A stretch of DNA of 49,840 nt from positions 1-49,840 of the forward strand of contig JAMPXI010000004.1 of NCBI GenBank assembly GCA_023701265.1, in the 5' to 3' direction. The notes beneath the pieces are model-generated. The model searched no databases. It was not told where the DNA came from and saw nothing but the letters and a program-made list of their open reading frames with translations. The position numbers were made by a program, and so were the translations under genes. This DNA is from Desulfuromonadales bacterium. Lineage in GTDB: Bacteria; Desulfobacterota; Desulfuromonadia; Desulfuromonadales; BM103. Positions within the stretch are counted from its first letter, which is position 1, and every line of letters starts with the position of its first letter. Shown one piece after another: positions 22,882 through 31,641 of the stretch.

Positions 22882-25800
22882 ATGTTCAAACAGGCGATGC
22901 ACTTCATGATGGTTCTGCTGCTGGCCATGACCGGCCTGGTCGGAACCGGCGGGTCCGCCCTGGCGTTTCTCAGCCCGAGCAACCCCGATGTGCTGACGGC
23001 ACCCGCAACACAAACCAAGCACATGCCGTTGAGCTACACGGGCGACTACACGGCAGTGCCCGACCCAACCTATTTGGTTGGCCCGGGAAGCGTCCCAGAT
23101 TACCAGTCCAGTCCCAACTGGGCCTTCTCTCCACTGCTGCAAAAGTTCGTCGATCCGCTGCCCGCGGCTTGCGTTCCGACCGCGGCCTCCGGATGGTCGA
23201 ACTGCGATACGGCCGCTGTGGGGATGAACAAAAATATTCCGGTCGCTATTCCGGATATTGTCACTTACCCCGGTTCTGACTATTACGAACTCGAACTGGT
23301 CGAGTTCCAGGAGCCGATGCATAGCGACTTACTGGCAAATCCGACCACTCTCCGCGGCTACCGCCAGGTCGGCAAGGCGACCAATAACGTCAGTTGCATC
23401 GACCCAACTCTAACCCCCGGCGCCGGCCAGAGGGTTTGTCTTCAAACCGACAACCTTGCGTTCCCGGCCAATCCCAAGGCCCATTACCTCGGCCCGATCA
23501 TCGTTGCCAACAAGAACCGCCCGGTGCGAATCAAGTTCATCAACGGTCTGCCGGCCAACGCCGGCGGCAAATTGTTCGTGCCGGTCGACACGACCATCAT
23601 GGGTGCCGGCTCCTACGATATCGCCTATGACTCGGTGACCAAACAGCCTGTAGCGGGCAGCGGTCCCGGCACCTTTTCCGAGAACCGTGCCGAGTTGCAC
23701 CTGCACGGCGGCCGCACCCCGTGGATCAGCGACGGCACCCCCCACCAGTGGATCACTCCGGCCGGCGAGACGACTGCCTATCCCAAGGGGGTAAGTGTCG
23801 AGGATGTGCCGGACATGCCGCCGGGCAACGCCGGCGAGCAGACTTATTTCTGGACCAACCAGCAGAGCGCGCGGATGATGTTCTACCACGACCATGCCTG
23901 GGGGATCACCCGCGTCAACGTCTATGTCGGCGAGGCTGCCGGCTACTTGATCCGCGACGCCGCCGAGCAGGCACTGATTACCGGCGGTATCATTCCCGCC
24001 GATGAGATCCCCCTGGTCATCCAGGACAAGACCTTCGTCGATGCCACCACCATCCAAGCCACCGACCCGACCTGGGCCTGGGGCTCGCAGCCATGGAACG
24101 GAACGCCGGGCGCGGCGATGACCCCGGTCACAGGCGATCTCTGGTGGCCGCACGTCTACATGCCGGCGCAGAACCCTTTCGATCCCACCGGCATCGCCCC
24201 GATGGGGCGCTGGGCTTACGGCCCCTACTTCTGGCCCGCAACCCAGAACGAGTTCCAGCCGATCCCCAATCCATATTACGACGCGGCTTGCGACCCCGCC
24301 GATCCGACTACTCCGGGGAGTTTCGGTGGCTACTGCCAGCCGTTGGAAATCCCCAGCACACCGAATCCGTCCTGGGGCGCCGAAGCGTTCATGGATACTC
24401 CGGTGGTGAACGGCACCGCCTATCCGATCATGACTGTCGATCCCAAACCTTACCGGCTGCGGATCCTCAATGCAGCCCATGACCGCTTCTTTAACCTGAG
24501 CATGTTCATCGCTGCCAGGAACACCACTGGCACCTGGGCGGAAAATTCGGCTCTGGCGTCGCTGTGTAACAACTCGGCGGCCGATGCCACCTGCACCGAG
24601 GTAAAGATGCTCCCGGCCGTGGTGCATCCAGGCTTCCCTGCCACCTGGCCGGTGGACGGGAGGCCGGGCGGCATTCCCGACTACACCACCAAGGGTCCGG
24701 ACTGGATCATGATCGGCACCGAAGGCGGCTTCCTGCCGCAGCCAGTGGTGATTCCGCCACAGCCGGTCAACTGGAACACCGACCCCACCACCTTCAACGC
24801 CGGCAACATCAATACCGGCTCATTGATCCTTGGTCCCGCCGAGCGCGCCGACGTCATCGTCGACTTCTCCCAATTCGCCGGCCAAACGCTGATCCTCTAC
24901 AACGACGCCCCGGCCCCATGGCCTGCACTCGACCCGCATTACGATTACTACACTGACCCACTGCTTGATAACACCGGGATGGGCGGCGCCGGTCCGACGC
25001 TTCCGGGCAAAGGCCCCAACCTCCGCACCGTCATGCAGATTCGGGTAGGCGGGACAGGTGCGCAGCCGTTTAACCTGACCGCCCTGCAAACGGCCTTCAA
25101 CCCTGCCGTCACTGCAAATGGCGTCTTCTATAAAAGCCAGGATCCGATCATCGTGGCGCAGGGGAATATGAACCCGGCGATGGATCCGATGCGGTTTGAA
25201 ACTTTCGCCTTCGATACCGCCCCCTATGCGCAGGATTTCAGCGCCTACAACAAGACCTATGATCCGGCCGTTGCCTACCCGACGACTTATCCTTACTGGG
25301 GGATCTCGCGGATCAATGACACGGCCATCAGCTTCAAGGACATCAATGGCAACCTGGTGACGAACGTGCCTATGCGGCCCAAGGCGATCCAGGACGAACA
25401 GGGTGAGACCTTCGACATGTTCGGCCGCATGCGCGCCGGGTTGGGTCTGGAACTCATTCAGCCTGCCGCCGGGCAGGTCGGCTTCGTTGTCCAGACCTAC
25501 AGCGATCCGTCCACCGAGATTCTCGAGGAGAATGGCATCCAGGTCTGGAAGATCACCCACAACGGCGTCGATACCCACCCGGTGCACTTCCACCTGTTCG
25601 ACGTGCAGGTACTCAATCGTGTCGGCTGGGACGGCTTCATTCGTCTTCCCGATCCGACCGAACTGGGCTGGAAGGACACGGTACGCATCAGCCCACTGGA
25701 AGACACCATCGTGGCATTGCGGCCGGTAACCCCGCGTCTCCCCTTTGGTGTTCCGGAAAGTGTCCGGCCGATGAACCCGGCCACGAACCTGGGTTCCAAT

Positions 25801-27153
25801 GTCGAATTGACGCCGATCGATCCGGCGACGGGTAACCCTCGCCTGATTAGCAACGAGATCGTCAATCTCGACTGGGAATACGTGTGGCATTGTCACATCC
25901 TCAGCCATGAAGAGAACGACATGATGCGGCCGATGTCGTTCCTGTTCCAGGAAGCGTTCCCCAACGCTCCATCAGCTCTGGATGCCCTTGTTTCCGTCCC
26001 GGGGCAAGTTTACCTGTCCTGGACGGACCCGACAGTGGTCAACTTTCTGACGCTGTTCAATTTTGGTAACGCAAAGAACGAGATTGGCTTCCGGGTTGAA
26101 CGGGCGCTGACGACTACCGGCGCATTTAGCGTCATCGGCACCACTCTGGCAAATGCTACCCAATTCATCGATACCACGGCCGCATCCAATACGGATTATG
26201 ATTATCGGGTCGTTGCCTTCAACGCCGCAGGGGATTCCGTCCCGTCGAATATCGCCAGAATCGCGACATCCGCTTTCTCCGTCATTTCCGTGACGGCCGG
26301 AAATGGCGGGAGTGTCACTCCTGCCGGTCCTGACATTATCGTTCCGCCAGGGCTTGGTCAGACCTTCGCATTCACCCCGAATGCTGGCTACAGCGTCCTT
26401 GATGTCAACGTGGATGGCACGTCACTGGGTGGCAACATTCCAAGCTACAGTTTTACCAATGTGACGGCCAATCACACCATCGGGGTGCTGTTCTCGCCAC
26501 TGAACAATGCTACATTTGTTCAACAGGTTTATCTTGACTTCCTGAATCGCGCGCCGAGTGCCACAGAAGCGCAAACCTGGGTCAACCAATTGAATTCAGG
26601 CGCCGTGACCCGTGCGGAATTCGTCGAACAGATCATGATGTCACCGGATTACAGTCAGGTTATTTCTCCGATTATTCGGCTCTACTCAGCCTATTTCCTG
26701 CGCCTCCCCGACTATGCTGGCCTGATGTACTGGGTCGACAGGTATACAACCGATATGACTTTCATGCAGATATCCGACTTCTTTGTGATATCTCAAGAGT
26801 TCATTGTTCGCTACGGCGCATTGACCAATTCTGCATTCGTAACGCAGATCTACATGAATATTTTCAATCGCGCGCCAGATCCCCAAGGCCAGGCGTTCTG
26901 GACGGAAGCTCTGGATTCGGGGGCCTGGACCCGTGGCCAGGTGATGTTGTTCTTCTCCGAATCCCAGGAAAATCTGGGGCTTACGGTCAATGATGTCTAT
27001 GTGACCATGACGTATACAGGGTTGCTTCAAAGGGCGGCCACCCTAGCTGAATTCAATGGTTGGCTTGCATATCTGGGCGGGGGCAACTCCGGTCTGGGGC
27101 TGATTAACAGCATCCTTGGGGATGCCGCGTATGCAGCACGTTTCGGTCTCTAA
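22882..27153 (+). CDS. Large OmpB-like multicopper oxidase with Fn3, bacterial-repeat and two DUF4214 domains
   Basis: A 1,423-residue exported protein with a signal peptide cut near ALA-F (residue 28); the start follows TTAGGAGG. All four copper-ligand segments of multicopper oxidases are present: HLH at 273-275, HDH at 336-338, HPVHFH at 899-904 and HCHILSHEENDMM at 1003-1015. The gap of about 560 residues between the second and third segments makes the oxidase module twice the usual size, as in Geobacter OmpB, which is needed for Fe(III) oxide reduction. A fibronectin-III-like domain follows (about 1030-1135), then a bacterial repeat domain (about 1138-1212) and two DUF4214 units (about 1212-1310 and 1318-1423). 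Secreted or surface attachment is likely. A strong terminator follows. Confidence 0.88.
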   Translation: MFKQAMHFMMVLLLAMTGLVGTGGSALAFLSPSNPDVLTAPATQTKHMPLSYTGDYTAVPDPTYLVGPGSVPDYQSSPNWAFSPLLQKFVDPLPAACVPTAASGWSNCDTAAVGMNKNIPVAIPDIVTYPGSDYYELELVEFQEPMHSDLLANPTTLRGYRQVGKATNNVSCIDPTLTPGAGQRVCLQTDNLAFPANPKAHYLGPIIVANKNRPVRIKFINGLPANAGGKLFVPVDTTIMGAGSYDIAYDSVTKQPVAGSGPGTFSENRAELHLHGGRTPWISDGTPHQWITPAGETTAYPKGVSVEDVPDMPPGNAGEQTYFWTNQQSARMMFYHDHAWGITRVNVYVGEAAGYLIRDAAEQALITGGIIPADEIPLVIQDKTFVDATTIQATDPTWAWGSQPWNGTPGAAMTPVTGDLWWPHVYMPAQNPFDPTGIAPMGRWAYGPYFWPATQNEFQPIPNPYYDAACDPADPTTPGSFGGYCQPLEIPSTPNPSWGAEAFMDTPVVNGTAYPIMTVDPKPYRLRILNAAHDRFFNLSMFIAARNTTGTWAENSALASLCNNSAADATCTEVKMLPAVVHPGFPATWPVDGRPGGIPDYTTKGPDWIMIGTEGGFLPQPVVIPPQPVNWNTDPTTFNAGNINTGSLILGPAERADVIVDFSQFAGQTLILYNDAPAPWPALDPHYDYYTDPLLDNTGMGGAGPTLPGKGPNLRTVMQIRVGGTGAQPFNLTALQTAFNPAVTANGVFYKSQDPIIVAQGNMNPAMDPMRFETFAFDTAPYAQDFSAYNKTYDPAVAYPTTYPYWGISRINDTAISFKDINGNLVTNVPMRPKAIQDEQGETFDMFGRMRAGLGLELIQPAAGQVGFVVQTYSDPSTEILEENGIQVWKITHNGVDTHPVHFHLFDVQVLNRVGWDGFIRLPDPTELGWKDTVRISPLEDTIVALRPVTPRLPFGVPESVRPMNPATNLGSNVELTPIDPATGNPRLISNEIVNLDWEYVWHCHILSHEENDMMRPMSFLFQEAFPNAPSALDALVSVPGQVYLSWTDPTVVNFLTLFNFGNAKNEIGFRVERALTTTGAFSVIGTTLANATQFIDTTAASNTDYDYRVVAFNAAGDSVPSNIARIATSAFSVISVTAGNGGSVTPAGPDIIVPPGLGQTFAFTPNAGYSVLDVNVDGTSLGGNIPSYSFTNVTANHTIGVLFSPLNNATFVQQVYLDFLNRAPSATEAQTWVNQLNSGAVTRAEFVEQIMMSPDYSQVISPIIRLYSAYFLRLPDYAGLMYWVDRYTTDMTFMQISDFFVISQEFIVRYGALTNSAFVTQIYMNIFNRAPDPQGQAFWTEALDSGAWTRGQVMLFFSESQENLGLTVNDVYVTMTYTGLLQRAATLAEFNGWLAYLGGGNSGLGLINSILGDAAYAARFGL

Positions 27154-27200
27154 CCTGGTACTTTGCCGGGAGAGTCATTCTCCTGGCGTTGCATGAACGC

Positions 27201-27231
27201 ACCGGGGCAGCTTATGGCTGCCCCGGTTTTT
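27201..27231 (+). terminator. Rho-independent terminator of the multicopper oxidase
   Basis: ACCGGGGCAGC (27201-27211), loop TTATG and GCTGCCCCGGT (27217-27227) form a perfect 11-bp stem followed by T residues. Confidence 0.93.
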
Positions 27232-27378
27232 ATGGTGCGGGCCCATTGCGGAAGCTCTTGCCAGGAATTCCATGATCGGTGTATATCCACTGGTACTTTC
27301 CTTGCCACCGGCACCCCTTGGACAATGATAGAGATGCCGTCGTATGGGGCGAATTAATTGCGAGGTTGTAAATGCGTC

Positions 27379-27410
27379 AAAGGGTTAGGCCTTATGGCTT
27401 AACCTTTTTT
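27379..27410 (+). terminator. Second terminator-like hairpin before holC
   Basis: AAAGGGTTAGGCC, loop TTAT and GGCTTAACCTTTTTT form a stem with one or two mismatches and a T tail. It lies 34 bp before holC. The stretch 27232-27378 between the two hairpins contains no recognised gene. Confidence 0.7.
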
Positions 27411-27443
27411 CTGACAAAGCGCGGAGGAGAGTAGGCGTTGCAT

Positions 27444-27860
27444 ATGACCCGTGTTGAATTCGTCAAGCTCGATCGCCCGGAAAAGGCCAGGCTGCTCTGT
27501 GAGCTGGCCGAGGAGTTCTATCTGCAGGGACTGAGAGTGCTGGTCATTGTCCAGGACGACAACCAGGGAGTCACCCTCGACCAGTTCATGTGGACTTGGA
27601 AAAAGGGCTCATTCGTGCCGCATGTTTATGATAACGGTGCAGTGGAGTGCCTCGATGAACCGATAGCAATCGCGCTCCGGGAAGAAAACGCAAATGGTGC
27701 CCAGGTGTTGATTGCCGGCCGGCCCTGCTCGCTTGATTTTGCCCGTCAGTTTCAGGTTGTTCTTGACTTTGCCGAGGTTTATGACGAGACCTTGCGCGAT
27801 GCGTCGCGCCTCCGTTTCCGGGCCTTCAGGGAGGCCGGCTTTGCCCCCGTCATGCGTTAA
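27444..27860 (+). CDS. holC: DNA polymerase III subunit chi
   Basis: A 138-residue protein of the HolC family, which links the clamp-loader complex to single-stranded-DNA-binding protein. Supporting landmarks are the N-terminal RVEFVKLDRPEKARLLCELAEEFYLQGLRVLVIV, the WTWKKGSFVPH segment and the C-terminal NGAQVLIAG... block ending in FRAFREAGFAPVMR. Length is normal. The ATG at 27444 is taken; a TTG at 27438 is six bases nearer the GGAGG site. The 3' end overlaps the beginning of rsmE. Confidence 0.85.
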   Translation: MTRVEFVKLDRPEKARLLCELAEEFYLQGLRVLVIVQDDNQGVTLDQFMWTWKKGSFVPHVYDNGAVECLDEPIAIALREENANGAQVLIAGRPCSLDFARQFQVVLDFAEVYDETLRDASRLRFRAFREAGFAPVMR

Positions 27861-28605
27861 CGGTGGGGGGGCGGGCAGCATCCTGCGGCTGGCGGCCGTT
27901 CCCGTATGCGAGCAGGAGATCGGCCTGGGACGGGAAAACCTGCCGGTTCTCAAGCTCTGGAGCGCCAGGCCCGGAGAGATTCTCACGGCCATTGATCCCG
28001 AGCGTGGCTGCTATCGGGTGCGGCTCACGGAACTCGGTGAAAATCCGCTCGGCGTCCCATTCGCCCGGCTTTCCCGGCAGATCGAAAGCCGCCTGTCCAT
28101 CGAGGTCTACCAGGCTCTCCCCGAAAAGGAGCGTTTCGAGCTGATTTTGCAGAAGCTCACCGAGTTGGGAGCCGCCCGTATCGTTCCGCTGGAAACCTCG
28201 CGCTCCATCAGTCGATCGGAGCGCGATGCAACCCAGGCAAAGTCACACCGGTGGCCGGATATCGTGTTGCGGGCGGCGAAGCAATGCCGTCGGGCCATGC
28301 TCCCCGAACTGTTCAAAGCAGCCAGTTTCAGTGACACCATGCAACTGGCTGCCGGTGCGGAACTCAAGCTGATGCTGTACGAAGGGGAGGAGACATGGTC
28401 GCTCTCCGAGGCGCTTGGCCGGTTGCGTCCCGAAAACGTGGCCCTGCTGGTCGGTCCGGAGGGCGGTTTCACAGGCATTGAGGTGGCTGAGGCACGTGCC
28501 GCCGGTTTTTTGCCGGTCAGTCTGGGGCCGCGCATTCTCCGCACGGAAACCGCATCCATTGCCGGGGTCACGCTGCTGCAGGGATTGCTCGGTGATCTTG
28601 GCTGA
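27841..28605 (+). CDS. rsmE: 16S rRNA (uracil-1498-N3)-methyltransferase
   Basis: A SPOUT-fold methyltransferase that modifies U1498 in 16S rRNA. The diagnostic SAM-binding knot is VALLVGPEGGFTGIEVAEA and SLGPRILRTETASIAG near the C terminus; upstream are LPEKERFELILQKLTELGAARIVPLETSRS and RWPDIVLRAAKQCRRAMLPEL. The start is uncertain. A TTG at 27841 behind GGGAGG gives 254 residues with some overlap of holC; an ATG at 27799 gives 268. The usual N-terminal MRRFF-type start is absent in every choice, so the N-terminal PUA-like domain is slightly atypical. trmJ follows 14 bp later. Confidence 0.85.
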   Translation: MPPSCVNGGGAGSILRLAAVPVCEQEIGLGRENLPVLKLWSARPGEILTAIDPERGCYRVRLTELGENPLGVPFARLSRQIESRLSIEVYQALPEKERFELILQKLTELGAARIVPLETSRSISRSERDATQAKSHRWPDIVLRAAKQCRRAMLPELFKAASFSDTMQLAAGAELKLMLYEGEETWSLSEALGRLRPENVALLVGPEGGFTGIEVAEARAAGFLPVSLGPRILRTETASIAGVTLLQGLLGDLG

Positions 28606-28619
28606 AGCAGGGGATGTCA

Positions 28620-29384
28620 ATGAATTTCGATAATCTGTGTGTCGTTCTGGTGGCGCCGAGCGGCGCCCTCAATATCGGTTCGGTGGCCAGGGCCATGGCA
28701 AATTTCGGCGTTGCCGATCTGCGCCTGGTGGCACCGCAGACCGATCATCTCCAGGACGCGGCCCGCAAGATGGCGGTCAAAGCCACGCCAGTTCTCGAGC
28801 AGGCAACCATCCACGACGATCTGGCCAGCGCCCTTCAGGGCTGCCACTTTGCTCTCGGCACTACGCGCCGGTTCGGCAAGTACCGTGAGAACCTCCTGCA
28901 TCCCGACGAGGCGGCCCATTCCCTGCTGCCGCTTCTCGGCAAGGGCAGGGTTGCCCTGGTCTTTGGCCGCGAAGACCGCGGTCTCAAAACCGAGGAACTC
29001 GATCTCTGTCAACGACTCATCACGATCCCTACCAGCGACCAGTTGCCGTCGATGAACCTGGCACAGTCGGTTGCGGTCTGCCTGTATGAGGTTGCCAAGG
29101 TGCATGGATCCGGCAATGTGACCGGCGCCGGTCGCAAGCTGGCGACCGGCGCCCAGCTTGAAGACATGTTCGACCACATGCGCCGTTCCTTTCGGGAAAT
29201 CGGCTACCTCGACCCGCAAAATCCCGAGCATATCCTGCGCGCCATTCGACGGTTTCTCGGCCGGGCGGCCCTCGATCCGAGGGAAGTGCGCATCCTCAGG
29301 GGGTTGCTCAGCCAGATCGATTGGGTCGAAGAAGAGCGGCGTCGGCTGGCAGGGGAGGGGAATGATGACCCCGTTTCGGACTGA
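28620..29384 (+). CDS. trmJ: TrmJ-type tRNA/rRNA (cytidine/uridine-2'-O)-methyltransferase
   Basis: A 254-residue SPOUT methyltransferase of the TrmH group that 2'-O-methylates RNA, in TrmJ at tRNA position 32. Motifs are PSGALNIGSVARAMANFG (residues about 13-30), VALVFGREDRGLKTEEL and IPTSDQLPSMNLAQSVAVCLYE (knot, motifs 2 and 3). A C-terminal helical extension of about 80 residues matches TrmJ. ATG at 28620 has AGGGG at proper spacing; an ATG two codons earlier is possible. Its end overlaps the next gene by 23 bp. Confidence 0.85.
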   Translation: MNFDNLCVVLVAPSGALNIGSVARAMANFGVADLRLVAPQTDHLQDAARKMAVKATPVLEQATIHDDLASALQGCHFALGTTRRFGKYRENLLHPDEAAHSLLPLLGKGRVALVFGREDRGLKTEELDLCQRLITIPTSDQLPSMNLAQSVAVCLYEVAKVHGSGNVTGAGRKLATGAQLEDMFDHMRRSFREIGYLDPQNPEHILRAIRRFLGRAALDPREVRILRGLLSQIDWVEEERRRLAGEGNDDPVSD

Positions 29385-29706
29385 GCGCCTGGACAACGGT
29401 GTCGTGCTGGAATTCTCCGATCGGAGTAACCGCTACTTTGGCGACTATCACCGAGTCTGTGTCGAAGTTCGCCTGTCTGTGTCGCGTCCAGATTGCGAAG
29501 AGCCCCTGGTCAAGGTGCTCACCTTCGAACGCATGGGCGTTGCCGGTGCCAACGTCGAGATGACCCGCAACGCTCTGGTGGAGGATTATTTGCAGAATGC
29601 CGGCCGCTACCTGGCCCATGCCGATTACCCGGCGCGACTGATCGCCGCGGAAGTTGCATCCCTCCGCCGGTCGCAACGGATTGATTCCCGCAACGATGTT
29701 TATTGA
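29362..29706 (+). CDS. Conserved small protein between trmJ and rlmD
   Basis: A 114-residue soluble protein. ATG codons at 29362 and 29365 follow a very strong AGGGGAGGGG site. It overlaps trmJ by 23 bp and rlmD by 11 bp, so it is translationally coupled to both. The sequence (RLDNGVVLEFSDRSNRYFGDYHRVCVEVRL early, DYLQNAGRYLAHADYPARLIAAE late) is mixed alpha/beta with no signal peptide or metal motif. It is not assigned to a named family here. Context suggests a role with RNA modification, but this is only positional. Confidence 0.65.
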   Translation: MMTPFRTERLDNGVVLEFSDRSNRYFGDYHRVCVEVRLSVSRPDCEEPLVKVLTFERMGVAGANVEMTRNALVEDYLQNAGRYLAHADYPARLIAAEVASLRRSQRIDSRNDVY

Positions 29707-30976
29707 GCTGGAAATCGAAACGCTGACGTTTGGCGGGCGCGGTCTTGGCCGCCACAATGGCAAGGCGGTGTTTGTTCCGTACACCGCGCCCGGTGACCGG
29801 GTCCGCTGCCGGGCAACCCACGACCGTGCACACTTTGTCGAAGCGCAGCTGTACGAAATGCTCCAGCCCTCCCGGCTGCGTCGTACCCCTCCTTGTCCGG
29901 TGGCGGGGGTCTGTGGCGGCTGCGACTGGCAACATCTTCCTTATGACGAACAGCTCCGCTGGAAAGAGCGGTTGTTTCACGAACAGCTGCTCCGCACCGG
30001 CGTCGCATCCATTGACGCACTGCTGCCGATTGCGGCAGCGCCGGACGAATGGGCGTACCGCAACCGCATGCAGTTCAAGTGCCGGCAGACGCAGGAGGGG
30101 TTTGTCGCCGGCTTCTACCGGCACGCCAGTCATTACGTCGTCGATGCCCCCTTCTGCCGATTGGCCATACCGGCGATTCAAGCCACCTACGAGTTCCTGC
30201 GCAAGGCACTTCCGGATGCGCCGCGGCCGGATGCCATCCCCCAGGTTGACGTCTCCTGCAGCGACGACCTGAGCACCTCTGTTTTGCTTCACGTTCTGCC
30301 GGATGCCTGTTCCCCGGTGCGCGGATGGCTGCAGGCAACGGCGGGGCAGGGCGGATTTGCCGCTGCCGTTCAGTCCGGACGCAAGCAATCGATAGAAATG
30401 GTCACCGGCGACGCCGGGCTCGTTACCGTGGTCGATTCTCCGCCGTTGTCGCTGCGGATCGGGGCAGGCGGTTTTGCCCAGGTCAATCCTGATCAGAACC
30501 GCAGGCTGGTCGATGCGGTTGTGGCGGCCGCCGCCCTGTCCGGTCGGGAGCGGGTTCTCGATCTGTTCTGCGGTGTCGGCAATTTCACCTTGCCGCTGGC
30601 GCGTCGGGCCGATTCTGTCGTGGGTGTCGAGAGCTATGCGCCGGCCATCGTCGACGCCGTTGCCAACGCTTCGCGCCATGCCATCGGCAACGTCACGTTT
30701 CATGCCGAGCCTGCCGAAGGGGCAGCCTTGCGTCACGGGCCGTTTGATCTGGTGTTGCTCGATCCGCCGCGCACCGGCGCTTATCCGGTCATGCGCGACC
30801 TGCTTGAACTGCGTCCGCGACGCATCCTGTATGTTTCCTGTGATCCCGTGACCCTGACCCGCGATTTGCAGCCGTTGGTACACAACGGCTACAGGGTCAT
30901 TACATCCCGACCGTTCGACCTCTTTCCGCAGACCTGGCATGTCGAGAGTCTGACGGTTTTGGAGCGGCACGATTAA
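29696..30976 (+). CDS. rlmD: 23S rRNA (uracil-5-)-methyltransferase RlmD-type
   Basis: A 426-residue enzyme of the TrmA/RlmCD family. An N-terminal TRAM domain (residues 1-57) precedes the iron-sulfur cluster cysteines in CPVAGVCGGCDW and a later PFCRL. The methyltransferase domain shows VLDLFCGVGNFTLPLA, then DLVLLDPPRTGAYP and the catalytic cysteine in YVSCDPVTLTRDL. C5-methylation of 23S U1939 is the RlmD reaction; a related RlmC-like specificity cannot be excluded. The ATG at 29696 is set by the family N terminus MFIELEIETLTFGGRGLG. It is the last gene before the hairpin ahead of rimP. Confidence 0.88.
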   Translation: MFIELEIETLTFGGRGLGRHNGKAVFVPYTAPGDRVRCRATHDRAHFVEAQLYEMLQPSRLRRTPPCPVAGVCGGCDWQHLPYDEQLRWKERLFHEQLLRTGVASIDALLPIAAAPDEWAYRNRMQFKCRQTQEGFVAGFYRHASHYVVDAPFCRLAIPAIQATYEFLRKALPDAPRPDAIPQVDVSCSDDLSTSVLLHVLPDACSPVRGWLQATAGQGGFAAAVQSGRKQSIEMVTGDAGLVTVVDSPPLSLRIGAGGFAQVNPDQNRRLVDAVVAAAALSGRERVLDLFCGVGNFTLPLARRADSVVGVESYAPAIVDAVANASRHAIGNVTFHAEPAEGAALRHGPFDLVLLDPPRTGAYPVMRDLLELRPRRILYVSCDPVTLTRDLQPLVHNGYRVITSRPFDLFPQTWHVESLTVLERHD

Positions 30977-31070
30977 CCCGTTTGTCACCGGGCGCATGCC
31001 CTTTTTACATTTTCCCCTTGCTTTTAGCAGCATTCTCTGGTAGTTAAATAATGTTTCACCGTTCACTGGA

Positions 31071-31098
31071 AAGTGAGCTCGCAAGGCTCGCTTTTTTT
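31071..31098 (+). terminator. Hairpin with T run between rlmD and rimP
   Basis: AAGTGAGC (31071-31078), loop TCGCAAG and GCTCGCTT (31086-31093) pair with one G-T, then five further T. It ends 18 bp before the rimP ATG. A weak promoter TTGCTT-N17-TAGTTA (31018-31046) lies upstream, so the hairpin may also sit in the rimP leader and act as an attenuator. Confidence 0.7.
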
Positions 31099-31116
31099 AT
31101 TTTCACAAGGTGTCAC

Positions 31117-31602
31117 ATGGCTGCGGACCTTCTCTCCAAGATCGAACAGCTGATCCTGCCGATCCTTTCCAGTTACGGCCTGGAACTGGCTGACCTGGAG
31201 TTGAAAGGTGAGGGGCACCGGCAGATTCTGCGCGTATTCATCGACAAGCCCGGCGGCGTGACCCTGGATGACTGCGCCGAGGTCAGCCGCGAAGTCAGCA
31301 CCCTGTTCGAGGTCGAAGATCCGATCAAGTTGGCCTACACACTCGAAGTGTCGTCGCCCGGACTGGATCGGCCGCTGAAAAAGGCCAAGGATTTCGAACG
31401 CCACGCAGGACGGCTGATCAAGGTCAAGACCGCAGCGCTGGTCGACCCCGACGGCCGTGGCCACAATCGCAAGACTTTTGTGGGCGAACTGCTCGGGCTC
31501 GACGGTGACCGGATCAGGTTGCGCCAGACCGATCGGCGCGGGGGTGAAGTGCTGATCGCCCTTGCCGATATCGCCAAGGCCAATCTTGAAATCGAATTCT
31601 GA
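31117..31602 (+). CDS. rimP: Ribosome maturation factor RimP
   Basis: A 161-residue protein needed for maturation of the 30S subunit. The N-terminal alpha/beta domain reads YGLELADLELKGEGHRQILRVFIDKPGGVTLDDCAEVSREVS, with LEVSSPGLDRPLKKAKDFERHAGRLIKV leading into the C-terminal Sm-like barrel, both typical of RimP. AAGGTG precedes the ATG at 31117. It opens the conserved rimP-nusA-infB cluster, and nusA starts 39 bp later. Confidence 0.93.
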   Translation: MAADLLSKIEQLILPILSSYGLELADLELKGEGHRQILRVFIDKPGGVTLDDCAEVSREVSTLFEVEDPIKLAYTLEVSSPGLDRPLKKAKDFERHAGRLIKVKTAALVDPDGRGHNRKTFVGELLGLDGDRIRLRQTDRRGGEVLIALADIAKANLEIEF

Positions 31603-31641
31603 TCGCGCCTTGATGGGCGCCGACAACACAAGGGGAACGGA

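Noticed and set aside
27163-27357. A 64-codon frame after the multicopper oxidase
   Set aside because: It contains the terminator hairpin and has no ribosome site.
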